From Chitinophagaceae bacterium (GTDB taxonomy: Bacteria > Bacteroidota > Bacteroidia > Chitinophagales > Chitinophagaceae): 64,000 nt of DNA. Position numbers and translations under genes: made by a program. A model generated the notes under the pieces. It did no database searches. It had not been told where the DNA came from and worked only from the letters and a program-made list of their open reading frames with translations. Location of the stretch: positions 124,001 through 188,000 of the forward strand of contig JAEUVO010000064.1 in the NCBI GenBank assembly GCA_016786885.1. Reading direction: 5' to 3'. How positions within the stretch are numbered: position 1 is the stretch's first letter; every line of letters starts with the position of its first letter. Shown here one piece after another: positions 1-8,317 of this stretch.

Positions 1-2
1 AC

Positions 3-512
3 AGCACAGAAACTGCACACAACACACAACAAAGGCCGTTCAACGATTCGGGAAGACCAACAAGGGCAAAAAGGCCGTTCAACGATTCGGGAAGACCAAC
101 AAGGGCAAAAAATATGGATATTCAAGGGCAAACTTATTATGACTTTGAAAGAAATTCTGTCGTCATGCCAATATTTAATAATAATAGAAAGTACGTAGCA
201 CATGAATTAAAACATGGATTTCAATTTCTATCAGGCGATATTGCATTAACCCAGTTTGGAATGATGTTAGGAAACTTTATGGATGAAGATGCCGCATATG
301 ATGCTCAAGATATATATACAGGGGTCAACCAAAGAGGAGAAAGAACTTATCAGCCGGGCTTAAGATTGGGCAACGATAATGTAGCTTCTATGGGTTGGAA
401 TAAATATGAAAGTGATCCAACTACTATAGATAGAATAAAGTCGTTTATGGGAAATGTAACAAAGCTAGCATTTCACGCAAACAATAAAACATATATTATT
501 GAAAAAGATTAA
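3..512 (+). CDS. C-terminal part of a polymorphic toxin with HELKH metallopeptidase tip (5' end outside window)
   Basis: The frame is open from the first bases of the window, so this is the 3' end of a longer gene; an internal ATG at 114 is only the first visible methionine. After the two 13-residue repeats comes a roughly 130-residue tip. It holds HELKHGFQF (HELKH at 201-215), a match to the zinc-protease HExxH motif, followed 28 residues later by DEDAAY, whose Glu could be the third zinc ligand as in gluzincins. The same HELKH...DExxA[Y/F] layout ends the RHS protein at 2256-4466, so the two tips are paralogous. The downstream lipoprotein gene starts inside its last codons. By analogy with RHS toxins this is probably a secreted effector tip; no RHS core is visible on this side, and the substrate is unknown. 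The M91 effector peptidases are the closest family I can suggest. Confidence 0.65.
   Translation, partial: STETAHNTQQRPFNDSGRPTRAKRPFNDSGRPTRAKNMDIQGQTYYDFERNSVVMPIFNNNRKYVAHELKHGFQFLSGDIALTQFGMMLGNFMDEDAAYDAQDIYTGVNQRGERTYQPGLRLGNDNVASMGWNKYESDPTTIDRIKSFMGNVTKLAFHANNKTYIIEKD
31..108. repeat. 39-bp tandem repeat, two perfect copies
   Basis: Two identical copies of a 39-bp unit (31-69 and 70-108) lie head to tail. The unit is 13 codons, so the reading frame is kept; in the frame of the following toxin tip each copy encodes RPFNDSGRPTRAK. All three forward frames are open through it. It sits at the very edge of the window, so it may be a true linker repeat in the protein or an assembly artefact at a contig end. 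Confidence 0.85.
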
Positions 513-1155
513 TTTGATCTGGCTTATAGGTATTATTGGAATTGCCTGCAATAATTCAAAAAATATAACTGGCACTTTCAATATTGAAAAGAATTCCATT
601 GTCAATATTGAATTAAATTTAAACGGAGATAATTCATTTGTTCAATACGTTCACAGTAGCGGATGTGAGTCAAAGTTCTTTTTTGGATTTTATAAAAGAA
701 AAGGGCACAAGGTATATTTGGATCAGATATCAGAGAATTTAGGCCATTTAAATAAGCAAGATACCGCAATATTCAATCTTACTAAAAGTGTGCAGAATAA
801 GGTACTTTACTTATATTATAATGAACAGCGCCCATTATTTGACGCCCAGGTATATGGTGAAAATGGAAGATACATAGGGAAAGCAGACAAGGAAGGTAAA
901 ATTATAATCTCAAATGATCTTGAGTTTGATTCAATAGTCGTAAAAACTGGAGTTCACAGGCCTAGAAGTTTTAAAGTTGCGTCTAGACCTTTTAATCAAA
1001 TTTTCATAATGATGTATGATTATACTTTCGAAGATTGTTCAAATTTTAGTTTTGAAGATACATTTATTGTATCAAAGAAAGGACTAAAATATTACCCAAA
1101 CTGGGAAAGGGTTGAAAAGCCTAAACCGGTTTACTTGCGGCGTACTTTGAAATAG
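499..1155 (+). CDS. Lipoprotein, candidate immunity protein of the adjacent toxin tip
   Basis: The 218-residue product has a short signal peptide and lipobox ending at Cys17 (GIAC), so it should be lipid-anchored in the envelope. The start is TTG at 499, overlapping the toxin stop by 14 bases, which suggests translational coupling. After the Cys come an I-x-G-x-[FY]-x-I strand, a DNSF segment and a late D-x-x-G-K-I-I-I strand. The lipoprotein at 1640-2254 shows the same elements in the same order, although overall identity is low. Both lie immediately 3' of an HELKH tip, the usual place for immunity genes in polymorphic toxin loci. Immunity is inferred from position and paralogy only; no known family was recognised. 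Confidence 0.7.
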   Translation: MKKINLIWLIGIIGIACNNSKNITGTFNIEKNSIVNIELNLNGDNSFVQYVHSSGCESKFFFGFYKRKGHKVYLDQISENLGHLNKQDTAIFNLTKSVQNKVLYLYYNEQRPLFDAQVYGENGRYIGKADKEGKIIISNDLEFDSIVVKTGVHRPRSFKVASRPFNQIFIMMYDYTFEDCSNFSFEDTFIVSKKGLKYYPNWERVEKPKPVYLRRTLK

Positions 1156-1245
1156 TCAGATTTTGCCATAGCTGCCTTTATTATTTGCCTGCCAAACCTC
1201 CTGCCTGCACATTTCCCCACTCACAGCGGATATGACAGGAAAATA

Positions 1246-1483
1246 TTTTTCCGCCCAGCGTCTCCCTTTTACAACTTTTCTGCCCATGTCTTCATGCATA
1301 GCTTTGTGAGGGGGTATGGGACATTGGGCTTGCTATGGAGCAGTTAAGTACAAGCACTAACTTTGTTGTATGCCGGTACGTAAAAGTATGCCACACAATC
1401 AGGTCTTTACTATATTATATTTAGAACTGCTCAGCGTCCCTGCTGCGCACAGGGCCTGGAGGAGGAGACGCCGGGCGGAAAAA
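1246..1483. repeat. REP-like inverted repeat flanking a RAYT remnant
   Basis: The 20 bases at 1246-1265 (TTTTTCCGCCCAGCGTCTCC) are the reverse complement of 1464-1483 with one mismatch. A second short hairpin (CCCTG / CAGGG) lies at about 1438-1454. Their place directly before a RAYT transposase tail suggests REP/BIME-type elements. The 1156-1639 gap between the two toxin modules holds only this and the transposase remnant as far as I can see. Confidence 0.6.
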
Positions 1484-1578
1484 GGATAATAGAAAAAGCG
1501 GAAGATTATCTGTATAGCAGCGCCAGGGATTATAAGTTGACAAAGAAATGCGGTTTACTGGATGTAGTGTTCTTGTAG
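1483..1578 (+). pseudogene. C-terminal remnant of a REP-associated tyrosine (Y1/RAYT) transposase
   Basis: This 31-codon frame ends in TAG at 1576-1578. It encodes a peptide with the segment EKAEDYLYSSARDY followed by GLLDVVFL, which matches the usual C-terminus of RAYT proteins in Bacteroidota (a W/YSSARDY-like motif, then a short hydrophobic tail). The catalytic HUH and Tyr parts are absent; upstream the frame runs into the GC-rich inverted repeat. It is therefore a dead fragment. It sits exactly between the two convergent toxin/lipoprotein modules, which points to past element-mediated rearrangement. Confidence 0.6.
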
Positions 1579-1639
1579 ATGGGAAGGTTGACAGCCTTTC
1601 ATCATTTTATTTTTTTTTTGAACACTATGGATTACGGAG

Positions 1640-2254
1640 TTATGGAGCTTTCTCTCGAACGAACCTTTCATTATTATCTCTTATAATTGAGTTGTTTTTT
1701 ATCTTGAATCTTTCCCTATAAAAGAATATTTCATAACCCCTAGCAGGGATTAAACAAATTGAGTATTTATTACTTTCTAGATTAGCTGGTTTGTAGAAAA
1801 ATTCGTAAGAAGGGAAAAACTTTACCCGTAGTGTTCTAAATCTAAATTTAATAATAATGATTCCATTAGAATCGGAATAAAGCTTCAATGAATCATCAAA
1901 CAAAACTTCAACTTGCTTTACTGAGGTAATACAATCATAATCTAAAAATTTGAGGTAGATATCTCTAAAATTAATATCATATTCCTCTCTTACCCTACCG
2001 TTAATTGATGTAAAAAAACTATCTGATGTAAGAAAGATTTCCTGGTTTTTATGAAACCATGTGCCTGAAGTAGCCTTTTCAGACAGCCCTTGCCTGTCTG
2101 TATAGGAGAATCGATTGTCATCAGTGATATTGAGAGTTATTACATTATCAGGCCTTTTAATAGTATAAACACCCGGAATTCTTTGAGAAGAACATCCGGA
2201 AATTATCAAACTAATTAAGAACCCTGTTATCAAAGTTATTTGATGCCTCTTCAT
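1640..2254 (-). CDS. Lipoprotein, candidate immunity protein of the RHS toxin
   Basis: The product has 204 residues with a signal peptide and lipobox ending at Cys21 (ISGC). The mature part starts with IPGVYTI, then a beta-rich region with DNRFSY and GTWFHKNQEIFL, and later DSNGIIII and a FKIKNNSI segment. The order of these elements matches the lipoprotein at 499-1155, so I treat the two as divergent paralogues. Its ATG lies one base after the stop of the RHS gene on the same strand, so the two are almost certainly co-transcribed. Position directly behind a toxin tip supports an immunity role in the periplasm or on the outer membrane; this is inference. Rapid divergence between paralogues is normal for immunity proteins. 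Confidence 0.7.
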   Translation of the reverse strand: MKRHQITLITGFLISLIISGCSSQRIPGVYTIKRPDNVITLNITDDNRFSYTDRQGLSEKATSGTWFHKNQEIFLTSDSFFTSINGRVREEYDINFRDIYLKFLDYDCITSVKQVEVLFDDSLKLYSDSNGIIIIKFRFRTLRVKFFPSYEFFYKPANLESNKYSICLIPARGYEIFFYRERFKIKNNSIIRDNNERFVREKAP

Positions 2255-2255
2255 C

Positions 2256-4466
2256 TCAATTGATATTTTTTTTCCACCCTAAATAATAATGAAGGATAGT
2301 TTGATTGTACTTGTTTCTGCTATTATTGACATCAATCATGATTTGTCCCATGGTTTTACCAGTTCTTGGGTTTATTGAATTATATTCAACTTGATGATCT
2401 GGTAAATTTTTATAACTATCCTTAGTCAAAGCATCTTCGATTGAACGCCGATCCCCATATGCTGATCCTCTTCTAAACGCTTCTCTTTCGTCCTCCTTGT
2501 CATGAAGCATGCCTGCAATTCCTCTATCATCAAAAGAAAGCTTTAGAATCTCGAATTGATAAGCATGCTTCAATTCATGAGCTAGGTGACCAGAATCATA
2601 CCCGCCTTTTAGATGAATATCAACTGACTCTTTTGAAATATTAAATCTAATAACACCATCAGCATCTTCAGGTACGTCAGATTGGTTCATTCGAATATTA
2701 TATTTCTGGTCTGATTTATCCAGTTGTATTAGTTCTATCAAAGCGTTCCTAAATTCATTTAAATTTTCACTAAGTCTTTCAATTCTATTAGTTGATCTTC
2801 TAATCTCTCCTTTACTTGTTGCCTTATTTAGATATTCTTTTTCCCTCTTTAGCATATCTTCATACAATCTTATATTTCTTTCTGTATCATCATAAAAGGA
2901 ATTATAATAATCCCTTCCATCGACTATCTCCATTCCATTTGGATCTATATTGGATAAAGGGTTATTTGCTACGTAATTGTATAGGGATAAATCAACATAT
3001 TTCTCACATAAGGGGTCTATAACATGCCATCTTCCAATCTGCGCATCATACACTCTGGCTCCATAGTCATACCATTCCAGGCTGCTGCCATCAGCGAGTT
3101 CCTGCTCTTGTTTTTCCTTTCCGTTGTACTTATACTTATTTGATTTACCGAAAGCAAGTGCCTTGGAGCTGATGCCAGCCATTGTTAATCCAAACGGATA
3201 ATAATGGGTTTCCTCTAATAATCTTCCTCTTTCATGAGTTACCATAAAGTTGTCAAAGTACACCAACGCATCACTTTCGTTGGTGAAGTAAACATACACA
3301 TATCCGCTTTTCCCCGCTGTTATCGCATTACTAAAATTACGGCTCAAAGTACCTTTTACATTTGGCGTATAATCCACCTTCAATACCACACTATTCGTAG
3401 CATCAAATTTAAACTGGTCATCAAAAAACAAGATATTCATATAGGCTTTCGGGGCCTGGTTGCCGCCGCTGGTGCTGGCGGGGGTATTTAACAAAGTGGT
3501 AAATACTGAGTTAGCTGATAACTGGCTGTTGATCGTTGCGGCTTCTCCCTTTAACAGTCCGCTTGCCGTGTTGGTATTGGTAAAAGAGTTGCTAAGGCTA
3601 TTGGTAAAACTGGTGACCGGAGTTGCCGAACTGTTATCAGTATTGGTGGCGGTATAATAATATTCAACACTGGCATGTATCCGGTCTCCTGCCATCACTT
3701 TCAAAAATTTTGTTGCCCCGATAGAAGTGGTAGACTTTCTCACTAACCGTACATAGCTTCCATTGGCTGAATTATCACCAAACCCGCCAGGCCTGGCGGT
3801 GCGAACACCGGTTACATTAATGGACTGACCATTTGCATCCTCCCAGTGGGCATCCTGGTTCAACACTTCCTGGCTTCCGTTGCTTCCTTCAAAACTTAAT
3901 GCCGGGTATGCATCACTCTTCACTTCTTCTGTCAGTACCATCCGCACATTTCCTAAATGGTCTTTTAAGAAGTAGTCATATTCAAATTTGGCTGGATTTG
4001 TACTTTCTGCTGCAACAAACCGTATCCTTCCTTCCTCATGACCTATAAACTGCAATGTATCGTTCTGGTATATCCCACCTCCCAGATACAGCGTTGTTTT
4101 AACCGGTTGCCCTGTCTCCGTCACTTCTTTGAGCATTTTGTTACCCGCAGCATCATAACTGTAATTGATCGTTCCTTTTACAGTTCCTCCTGCATCTCTG
4201 ATAGATATCGTTTGTGGCAGATTCAAATGATTGTAGATAATATCTTCAGCTGAAGCAGTTCCGAAATCCTTATTCAGGTCCTTTTTCAGATTCCCGTTCA
4301 CATCATAGGTGTAATCAGTAGCAGCGTTTGTTTTCACACCACCAAGGATACCCATGTAAACAGCAGAACTGCGAAAGTCACCCTGCTTGGTGTTTACATC
4401 ATTGCTGTTATCTACTACGTTTTTCAAACGGTTGCTGTTGCTGTAATAATTATGTAAGTGTTTCAC
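2256..4466 (-). CDS. 5'-truncated RHS/YD-repeat protein with HELKH metallopeptidase tip
   Basis: The frame has 736 codons. Residues 1-185 carry the last YD-type repeats and an [11 protein letters not shown] segment. Residues 186-410 are an inserted beta-rich, Ser/Thr/Asn-rich domain. Residues 420-512 are the RHS-associated core ([41 protein letters not shown], ending DPNGM). Residues 525-582 are charged and probably coiled-coil, and 590-736 form the toxin tip with HELKH (630-634) and DEREAF (659-664). Full RHS proteins are usually far longer. Here the start is a GTG inside the last codons of the aminotransferase, and the RHS match begins abruptly at NYYSNSNRL, so the N-terminus, secretion signal and most repeats are missing. 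It is probably an orphan RHS end: a donor cassette or a pseudogene. The lipoprotein follows one base downstream. Confidence 0.75.
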   Translation of the reverse strand: MKHLHNYYSNSNRLKNVVDNSNDVNTKQGDFRSSAVYMGILGGVKTNAATDYTYDVNGNLKKDLNKDFGTASAEDIIYNHLNLPQTISIRDAGGTVKGTINYSYDAAGNKMLKEVTETGQPVKTTLYLGGGIYQNDTLQFIGHEEGRIRFVAAESTNPAKFEYDYFLKDHLGNVRMVLTEEVKSDAYPALSFEGSNGSQEVLNQDAHWEDANGQSINVTGVRTARPGGFGDNSANGSYVRLVRKSTTSIGATKFLKVMAGDRIHASVEYYYTATNTDNSSATPVTSFTNSLSNSFTNTNTASGLLKGEAATINSQLSANSVFTTLLNTPASTSGGNQAPKAYMNILFFDDQFKFDATNSVVLKVDYTPNVKGTLSRNFSNAITAGKSGYVYVYFTNESDALVYFDNFMVTHERGRLLEETHYYPFGLTMAGISSKALAFGKSNKYKYNGKEKQEQELADGSSLEWYDYGARVYDAQIGRWHVIDPLCEKYVDLSLYNYVANNPLSNIDPNGMEIVDGRDYYNSFYDDTERNIRLYEDMLKREKEYLNKATSKGEIRRSTNRIERLSENLNEFRNALIELIQLDKSDQKYNIRMNQSDVPEDADGVIRFNISKESVDIHLKGGYDSGHLAHELKHAYQFEILKLSFDDRGIAGMLHDKEDEREAFRRGSAYGDRRSIEDALTKDSYKNLPDHQVEYNSINPRTGKTMGQIMIDVNNSRNKYNQTILHYYLGWKKNIN

Positions 4467-6000
4467 TAAACCAACTCTTCACCTTCTCCCCTGTTTCATC
4501 TTTGAAAGATCTGTGATGATATTCGTTGGTGTCCGACTCATACTGGTATTCATTTTTCCATTCTGTATAATGCAACGCCACCTGTTCAATAGCATGCAGG
4601 ATATAATGAATTTCCTCATCCGTCATGACCGGGTGAATGGACATCCGTATCCAGCCCGGTTTGCAGGAAAGATCGCCTTTGTGCATTTCTTCCAGTATTT
4701 CATAAGAATGGAGCTGGTCTACATGCAGCAGCATATGGCCGTAGGTGCCTGCACAGGCACAGCCCCCTCTTGTCTGCACCCCGAATCTGTCATTCAATAA
4801 TTTAACCACAAGATTAAAATGGGCGCCTTTCAGTAAAAAAGAAATAACACCGAGTCGGTGTCTCGTTTCTCCCTCGAGAATTTCAATTCCGGTAATATGT
4901 GGTAATTTTTCAAAAATTATTTTCAATAACTCTTCTTCCCGTTTCAGCATATTCTCCACTCCCATTTCTTCTTTCAGCTTTATAGCCAATGCTGCTTTGA
5001 TACCCTGCAGGAAAGGCGGTGTGCCGCCATCTTCCCGGTGTTCAATATCATTAATGTATTCATGTTGTTTCCATGGATTGGTATAGGTAACCGTACCCCC
5101 GCCCGGTTGATCGGGAATGATGTTCTTGTATAATTTTTTATGAAACACCAGCACTCCCGGTGTTCCCTGCCCGCCCAGGAATTTATGTGGCGAAAAGAAA
5201 ACAGCATCCAGGTGCACACCTTCTTCTACAGGATGCATATTTATGGATACATAAGGAGCAGAGCAGGCAAAATCAACAAAGCAAAGTCCGTTGTGATCAT
5301 GCACTAATTTAGCTACTTTATGGTAGGGAGTCTGGATACCTGTTACATTCGAACAACCGGTAATCGCCGCAATCTTATGTTGCCTGTCTTTATATTCAAT
5401 CAGCAATTTCTCTAATGAAGACAAACATATATTACCGGATTCATCATTAGGAATGATCTCTACATCAGCAATGGTCTCCAGCCAGGAGGTCTGGTTAGAA
5501 TGATGTTCCATATGTGACACAAAGACCACCGGCTTCAGGTTTACATCCACATCAAGATAATTACTGAATAGTTCATGGATCTTCAGCACACTGTTCGCCA
5601 GTTCATGTGAAGCAGGCAGTCTTCCTGGTTTTACATAATCCATGATGCGCTCAGGAATACGAAGACCCAGCAACCGTTGTAATTTATTTACGGCACCTGT
5701 CATACCGCTACCAGCAAAGATGAGTACATCATCAGGGCCGGCATTGATATGCTTTTTAATGATCTGTTTGGCCAGTTCATATGCTTTGGTCATCGCAGTT
5801 CCTGTCACTGTTGTTTCAGTATGCGTATTGCCAAGCAAAGGCATTATCTCCCTGGCAATGCGGTCTTCGATGGGCTGATAAGCCCGGCCACTGGCTGTCC
5901 AGTCAGCATAAACCATTTTTTGTGAGCCATAAGGCGATTCAAAACTGGTGTCTATTCCAATGATATTTTGCCGGAAGGATTTAAAATAGTCTTGTAACAA
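4450..6000 (-). CDS. Class V aminotransferase-fold PLP-dependent enzyme
   Basis: The 516-residue protein is of the cysteine desulfurase-like fold. Visible features: a phosphate-binding [11 protein letters not shown] (98-108), [11 protein letters not shown] (163-173), the pyridine-binding Asp in VDFACSAP (D243), the PLP lysine in [13 protein letters not shown] (K273), and a Cys-rich [12 protein letters not shown] loop in the C-terminal third. The Cys-rich loop resembles proteins that act on cysteine or selenocysteine, but the substrate is not clear and I do not call it IscS or SufS (about 400 residues). The start is TTG at 6000; the next ATG would cut into the conserved N-arm. Its 3' end overlaps the truncated RHS frame by 17 bases, marking the junction of the toxin island. 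Confidence 0.88.
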   Translation of the reverse strand: MLQDYFKSFRQNIIGIDTSFESPYGSQKMVYADWTASGRAYQPIEDRIAREIMPLLGNTHTETTVTGTAMTKAYELAKQIIKKHINAGPDDVLIFAGSGMTGAVNKLQRLLGLRIPERIMDYVKPGRLPASHELANSVLKIHELFSNYLDVDVNLKPVVFVSHMEHHSNQTSWLETIADVEIIPNDESGNICLSSLEKLLIEYKDRQHKIAAITGCSNVTGIQTPYHKVAKLVHDHNGLCFVDFACSAPYVSINMHPVEEGVHLDAVFFSPHKFLGGQGTPGVLVFHKKLYKNIIPDQPGGGTVTYTNPWKQHEYINDIEHREDGGTPPFLQGIKAALAIKLKEEMGVENMLKREEELLKIIFEKLPHITGIEILEGETRHRLGVISFLLKGAHFNLVVKLLNDRFGVQTRGGCACAGTYGHMLLHVDQLHSYEILEEMHKGDLSCKPGWIRMSIHPVMTDEEIHYILHAIEQVALHYTEWKNEYQYESDTNEYHHRSFKDETGEKVKSWFSETLT

Positions 6001-6155
6001 GGGGCAAGTTTAATTTAAAAGTAAAATAATTTTCAAACGGTAGTTAGTATTTGTGATTAACAGGGTTATTTACACCACAAACTGTAACCTTTCAATGTCA
6101 TATTCGTCCCATCGTTAACGGCTGTTAAAAAAGGCTAAAAATAGTTACCATTCGC

Positions 6156-6183
6156 TTGTCTTACGAAATTAGTCGTATATTCG
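6156..6183 (+). promoter_or_regulatory. Promoter of the BlaI/M56 operon
   Basis: TTG (6156-6158), a 17-base spacer and TATATTCG (6176-6183) fit the Bacteroidota -33 / -7 (TAnnTTTG) pattern, 19 bases before the BlaI ATG at 6203. The probable operator fills the spacer. Confidence 0.5.
6162..6177. promoter_or_regulatory. Probable BlaI operator (inverted repeat)
   Basis: TACGAAATTAGTCGTA is an inverted repeat with 5-base arms (TACGA / TCGTA) around a 6-base centre. It lies between the -33 and -7 elements and touches the -7 box, 25 bases before the repressor gene. BlaI/MecI proteins bind palindromes in their own promoters, so autoregulation is the simple reading; the sequence-specific claim is inferred. 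Confidence 0.5.
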
Positions 6184-6202
6184 GGTTATAAATCGGAATA
6201 CT

Positions 6203-6592
6203 ATGTCAGCACCAAAATTGATAAAACCAACTGAAAGTGAGCTGGAAATCCTCCAGATCCTTTGGAACAAAGGAACAGCTACTGTAAGGGATGTGCATGA
6301 AGAACTGGCCCAGACGAAGGATGTTGGCTATACCACTACCCTTAAGCTGATGCAGATCATGAATGAAAAGGGAATTGTGAAAAGGGATGATTCTATGCGT
6401 ACCCATGTGTACCAGGCAGCCGTGAACAAGGAAAGAACACAAAAGCATTTATTAGGAAAAATGATAGATAGTCTTTTTGGCGGCTCCCCAACGCAACTCG
6501 TTATACAGGCATTGGGAGATGAGAGCCATAAGGCGAGTCCCGAGGAATTGGAAAAGATCCAGGCATTACTGGATAGTCTTAAAAAACAATAA
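6203..6592 (+). CDS. BlaI/MecI/CopY-family transcriptional repressor
   Basis: This is a 129-residue winged-helix repressor of typical family length. The N-terminus (PTESELEILQILWNKG, then VRDVHEEL and YTTTLKLMQIMNEKG) is the DNA-binding wing-helix region. The C-terminal helices (from about residue 75) form the dimer part that the partner protease cleaves in known systems. It is followed after two bases by an M56 peptidase gene, the classic repressor/sensor pair. An inverted repeat in the promoter is a good candidate operator. In Bacteroidota such pairs often regulate genes other than beta-lactamases; no beta-lactamase is present in this window, so the signal and targets are unknown. Confidence 0.93.
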   Translation: MSAPKLIKPTESELEILQILWNKGTATVRDVHEELAQTKDVGYTTTLKLMQIMNEKGIVKRDDSMRTHVYQAAVNKERTQKHLLGKMIDSLFGGSPTQLVIQALGDESHKASPEELEKIQALLDSLKKQ

Positions 6593-6594
6593 CC

Positions 6595-8301
6595 ATGACC
6601 GGCATCCAGCTTCACCTACTGCAAGCCCTTGGTTGGGCAGTACTCAACAGCCTCTGGCAAATGGCGCTGCTCTGGGTTATATACCAGGTGGTAACTGCTT
6701 TTCTGAAAAATACAAAAGCATCTTCCAAAAGTGTGCTGGCAACTATCCTGCTTTTTGCAGGTTCTTTTTGGTTTATTTATACGTTCCTTATTGTTTATTC
6801 CGATATTTCAGAAGGAGGTACGACAGGTACTTTTATTACATCGGGCCATGAAGTTTATAACTGGTTGCTGCAAAGCCTTCCTTTTATTTCCGGGGCTTAC
6901 CTGTTATTACTGGTGCTTCCTGTTTTGCGTTTTATTCGCAACTATCGTTATGTACAGGTGATAAGGAAATACGGACTCAGCAAGATCAATGTGGATTGGA
7001 GAATATTTGTCAGGAATGTGGCGGCCAGAATGGGTATTAAAAAAACTGTTCAAATATGGGTGTCTGAGTTTGTGACTTCACCTGTTACCATAGGGTTCTT
7101 TAAACCAGTAATATTAGTTCCGCTGGCAGCCATCAATCACTTAACCCCTTCTCAACTGGAAGCCGTTCTGCTGCATGAACTGGCTCATATCAGGAGGTAT
7201 GATTATTTAATTAACCTGCTGATTAATTTTATTCAAACCATTCTTTATTTTAATCCTTTTGTAAAAGCTTTTGTGAAGATCGTAGAAAGAGAAAGAGAAA
7301 AAAGCTGTGATGAAATGGTACTTCAGTTCCAGTATGATTCACATGAGTATGCTTCTGCCCTGCTTACACTGGAAAAGACGAAGCACCTGCAAAAAATATT
7401 GATCGTTGCCGCCACCGGCAATAAGAATGATATATCGCATCGTATTGAAACTATCATGGGTGTACAAAAGAAACCGGCAATATCTGCTAATAAAATTGCA
7501 GGATTGGTTTCTGCAATTATTTGCATCATTGCATTAAACCTTTTATTACTATTGCCCGGAACACGGACCGATAAAAATAATACGGTCGCCTATACAGATT
7601 TCCCTTCTCCTTTTAATCTAATCTCTGATGAAGCTAAGGAAAGTGGCGATAAGATCAATCAGCCTCCTGTCGATAACATTGCAGCTAACAGTAATAGTAA
7701 TGAGATATTAACAGCCCCTGCTGTATCTGCTGCTGCAGTGGCCAAAGAGAGGGCTGCTTTATTAAATGAGCAGAATGTTCAGGATATTTCATCCTATGCG
7801 TATAAACTGGCGGGCTTTGAAGAAAAAGATGTGCCTGAACTGAAGAGATACCAGGAGCAACAGGTAAAAGAAGCTCTGGAAGCATCAAGAAAAGTGTTGG
7901 AAAGCTCACAATGGAAAGTCGTAGAGAAAAGCATAGCAGATGCTTTTTCTGAGAAAGAAAAGCAGGAGTTGAAAAAAGCGTATGAAAAAGAGCTGAATAA
8001 GTTTGATTGGAACAAATGGGAAGTCAAACTAAAACAAGCTTATGAGAATATTGATTGGGAAAAAGTAAATAACCAGCTCTCCTATGCTATCAACCAGATA
8101 CGTATCGACAGTTTACAAAGAGTGTATAATGATGTAGCCATTAAGCTGAATGATATACAGAAAGAACTAAATGCAAACCAGGTTACCAGTATCCCCGATA
8201 CAGATATTACATTGAAAGCAGTAGAAGATAGAAAAAGGAAAGTTCAGCAAACCCTGAATACCCTGAAAGCGGTTCGCAATAAGAAGATCGTTCACCTCTG
8301 A
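6595..8301 (+). CDS. M56-family (BlaR1-like) membrane sensor metallopeptidase
   Basis: The 568-residue protein starts two bases after the BlaI gene. Three N-terminal membrane segments (about 10-38, 48-70, 90-112) lead into a cytoplasmic zinc-protease domain with HELAH (194-198) and the ERE...SCDE segment (231-240) that should supply the third ligand. A fourth membrane segment lies at 301-321. The remaining 245 residues would face the periplasm. They are rich in Lys, Glu, Ala and Gln, look helical or coiled-coil, and have no penicillin-binding STxK/SxN/KTG signature, so this is not a beta-lactam sensor of the BlaR1 type. It presumably senses an envelope signal and cleaves the adjacent repressor. 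Confidence 0.9.
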   Translation: MTGIQLHLLQALGWAVLNSLWQMALLWVIYQVVTAFLKNTKASSKSVLATILLFAGSFWFIYTFLIVYSDISEGGTTGTFITSGHEVYNWLLQSLPFISGAYLLLLVLPVLRFIRNYRYVQVIRKYGLSKINVDWRIFVRNVAARMGIKKTVQIWVSEFVTSPVTIGFFKPVILVPLAAINHLTPSQLEAVLLHELAHIRRYDYLINLLINFIQTILYFNPFVKAFVKIVEREREKSCDEMVLQFQYDSHEYASALLTLEKTKHLQKILIVAATGNKNDISHRIETIMGVQKKPAISANKIAGLVSAIICIIALNLLLLLPGTRTDKNNTVAYTDFPSPFNLISDEAKESGDKINQPPVDNIAANSNSNEILTAPAVSAAAVAKERAALLNEQNVQDISSYAYKLAGFEEKDVPELKRYQEQQVKEALEASRKVLESSQWKVVEKSIADAFSEKEKQELKKAYEKELNKFDWNKWEVKLKQAYENIDWEKVNNQLSYAINQIRIDSLQRVYNDVAIKLNDIQKELNANQVTSIPDTDITLKAVEDRKRKVQQTLNTLKAVRNKKIVHL

Positions 8302-8317
8302 TCTGATCCGGATAGAT

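Noticed and set aside
31-108. CRISPR-like direct repeat
   Set aside because: Only two copies, no spacer between them, and the unit is a multiple of three in an open frame.
4513-5963. Several plus-strand open frames inside the aminotransferase gene
   Set aside because: They are antisense shadows of a long gene with clear catalytic motifs.
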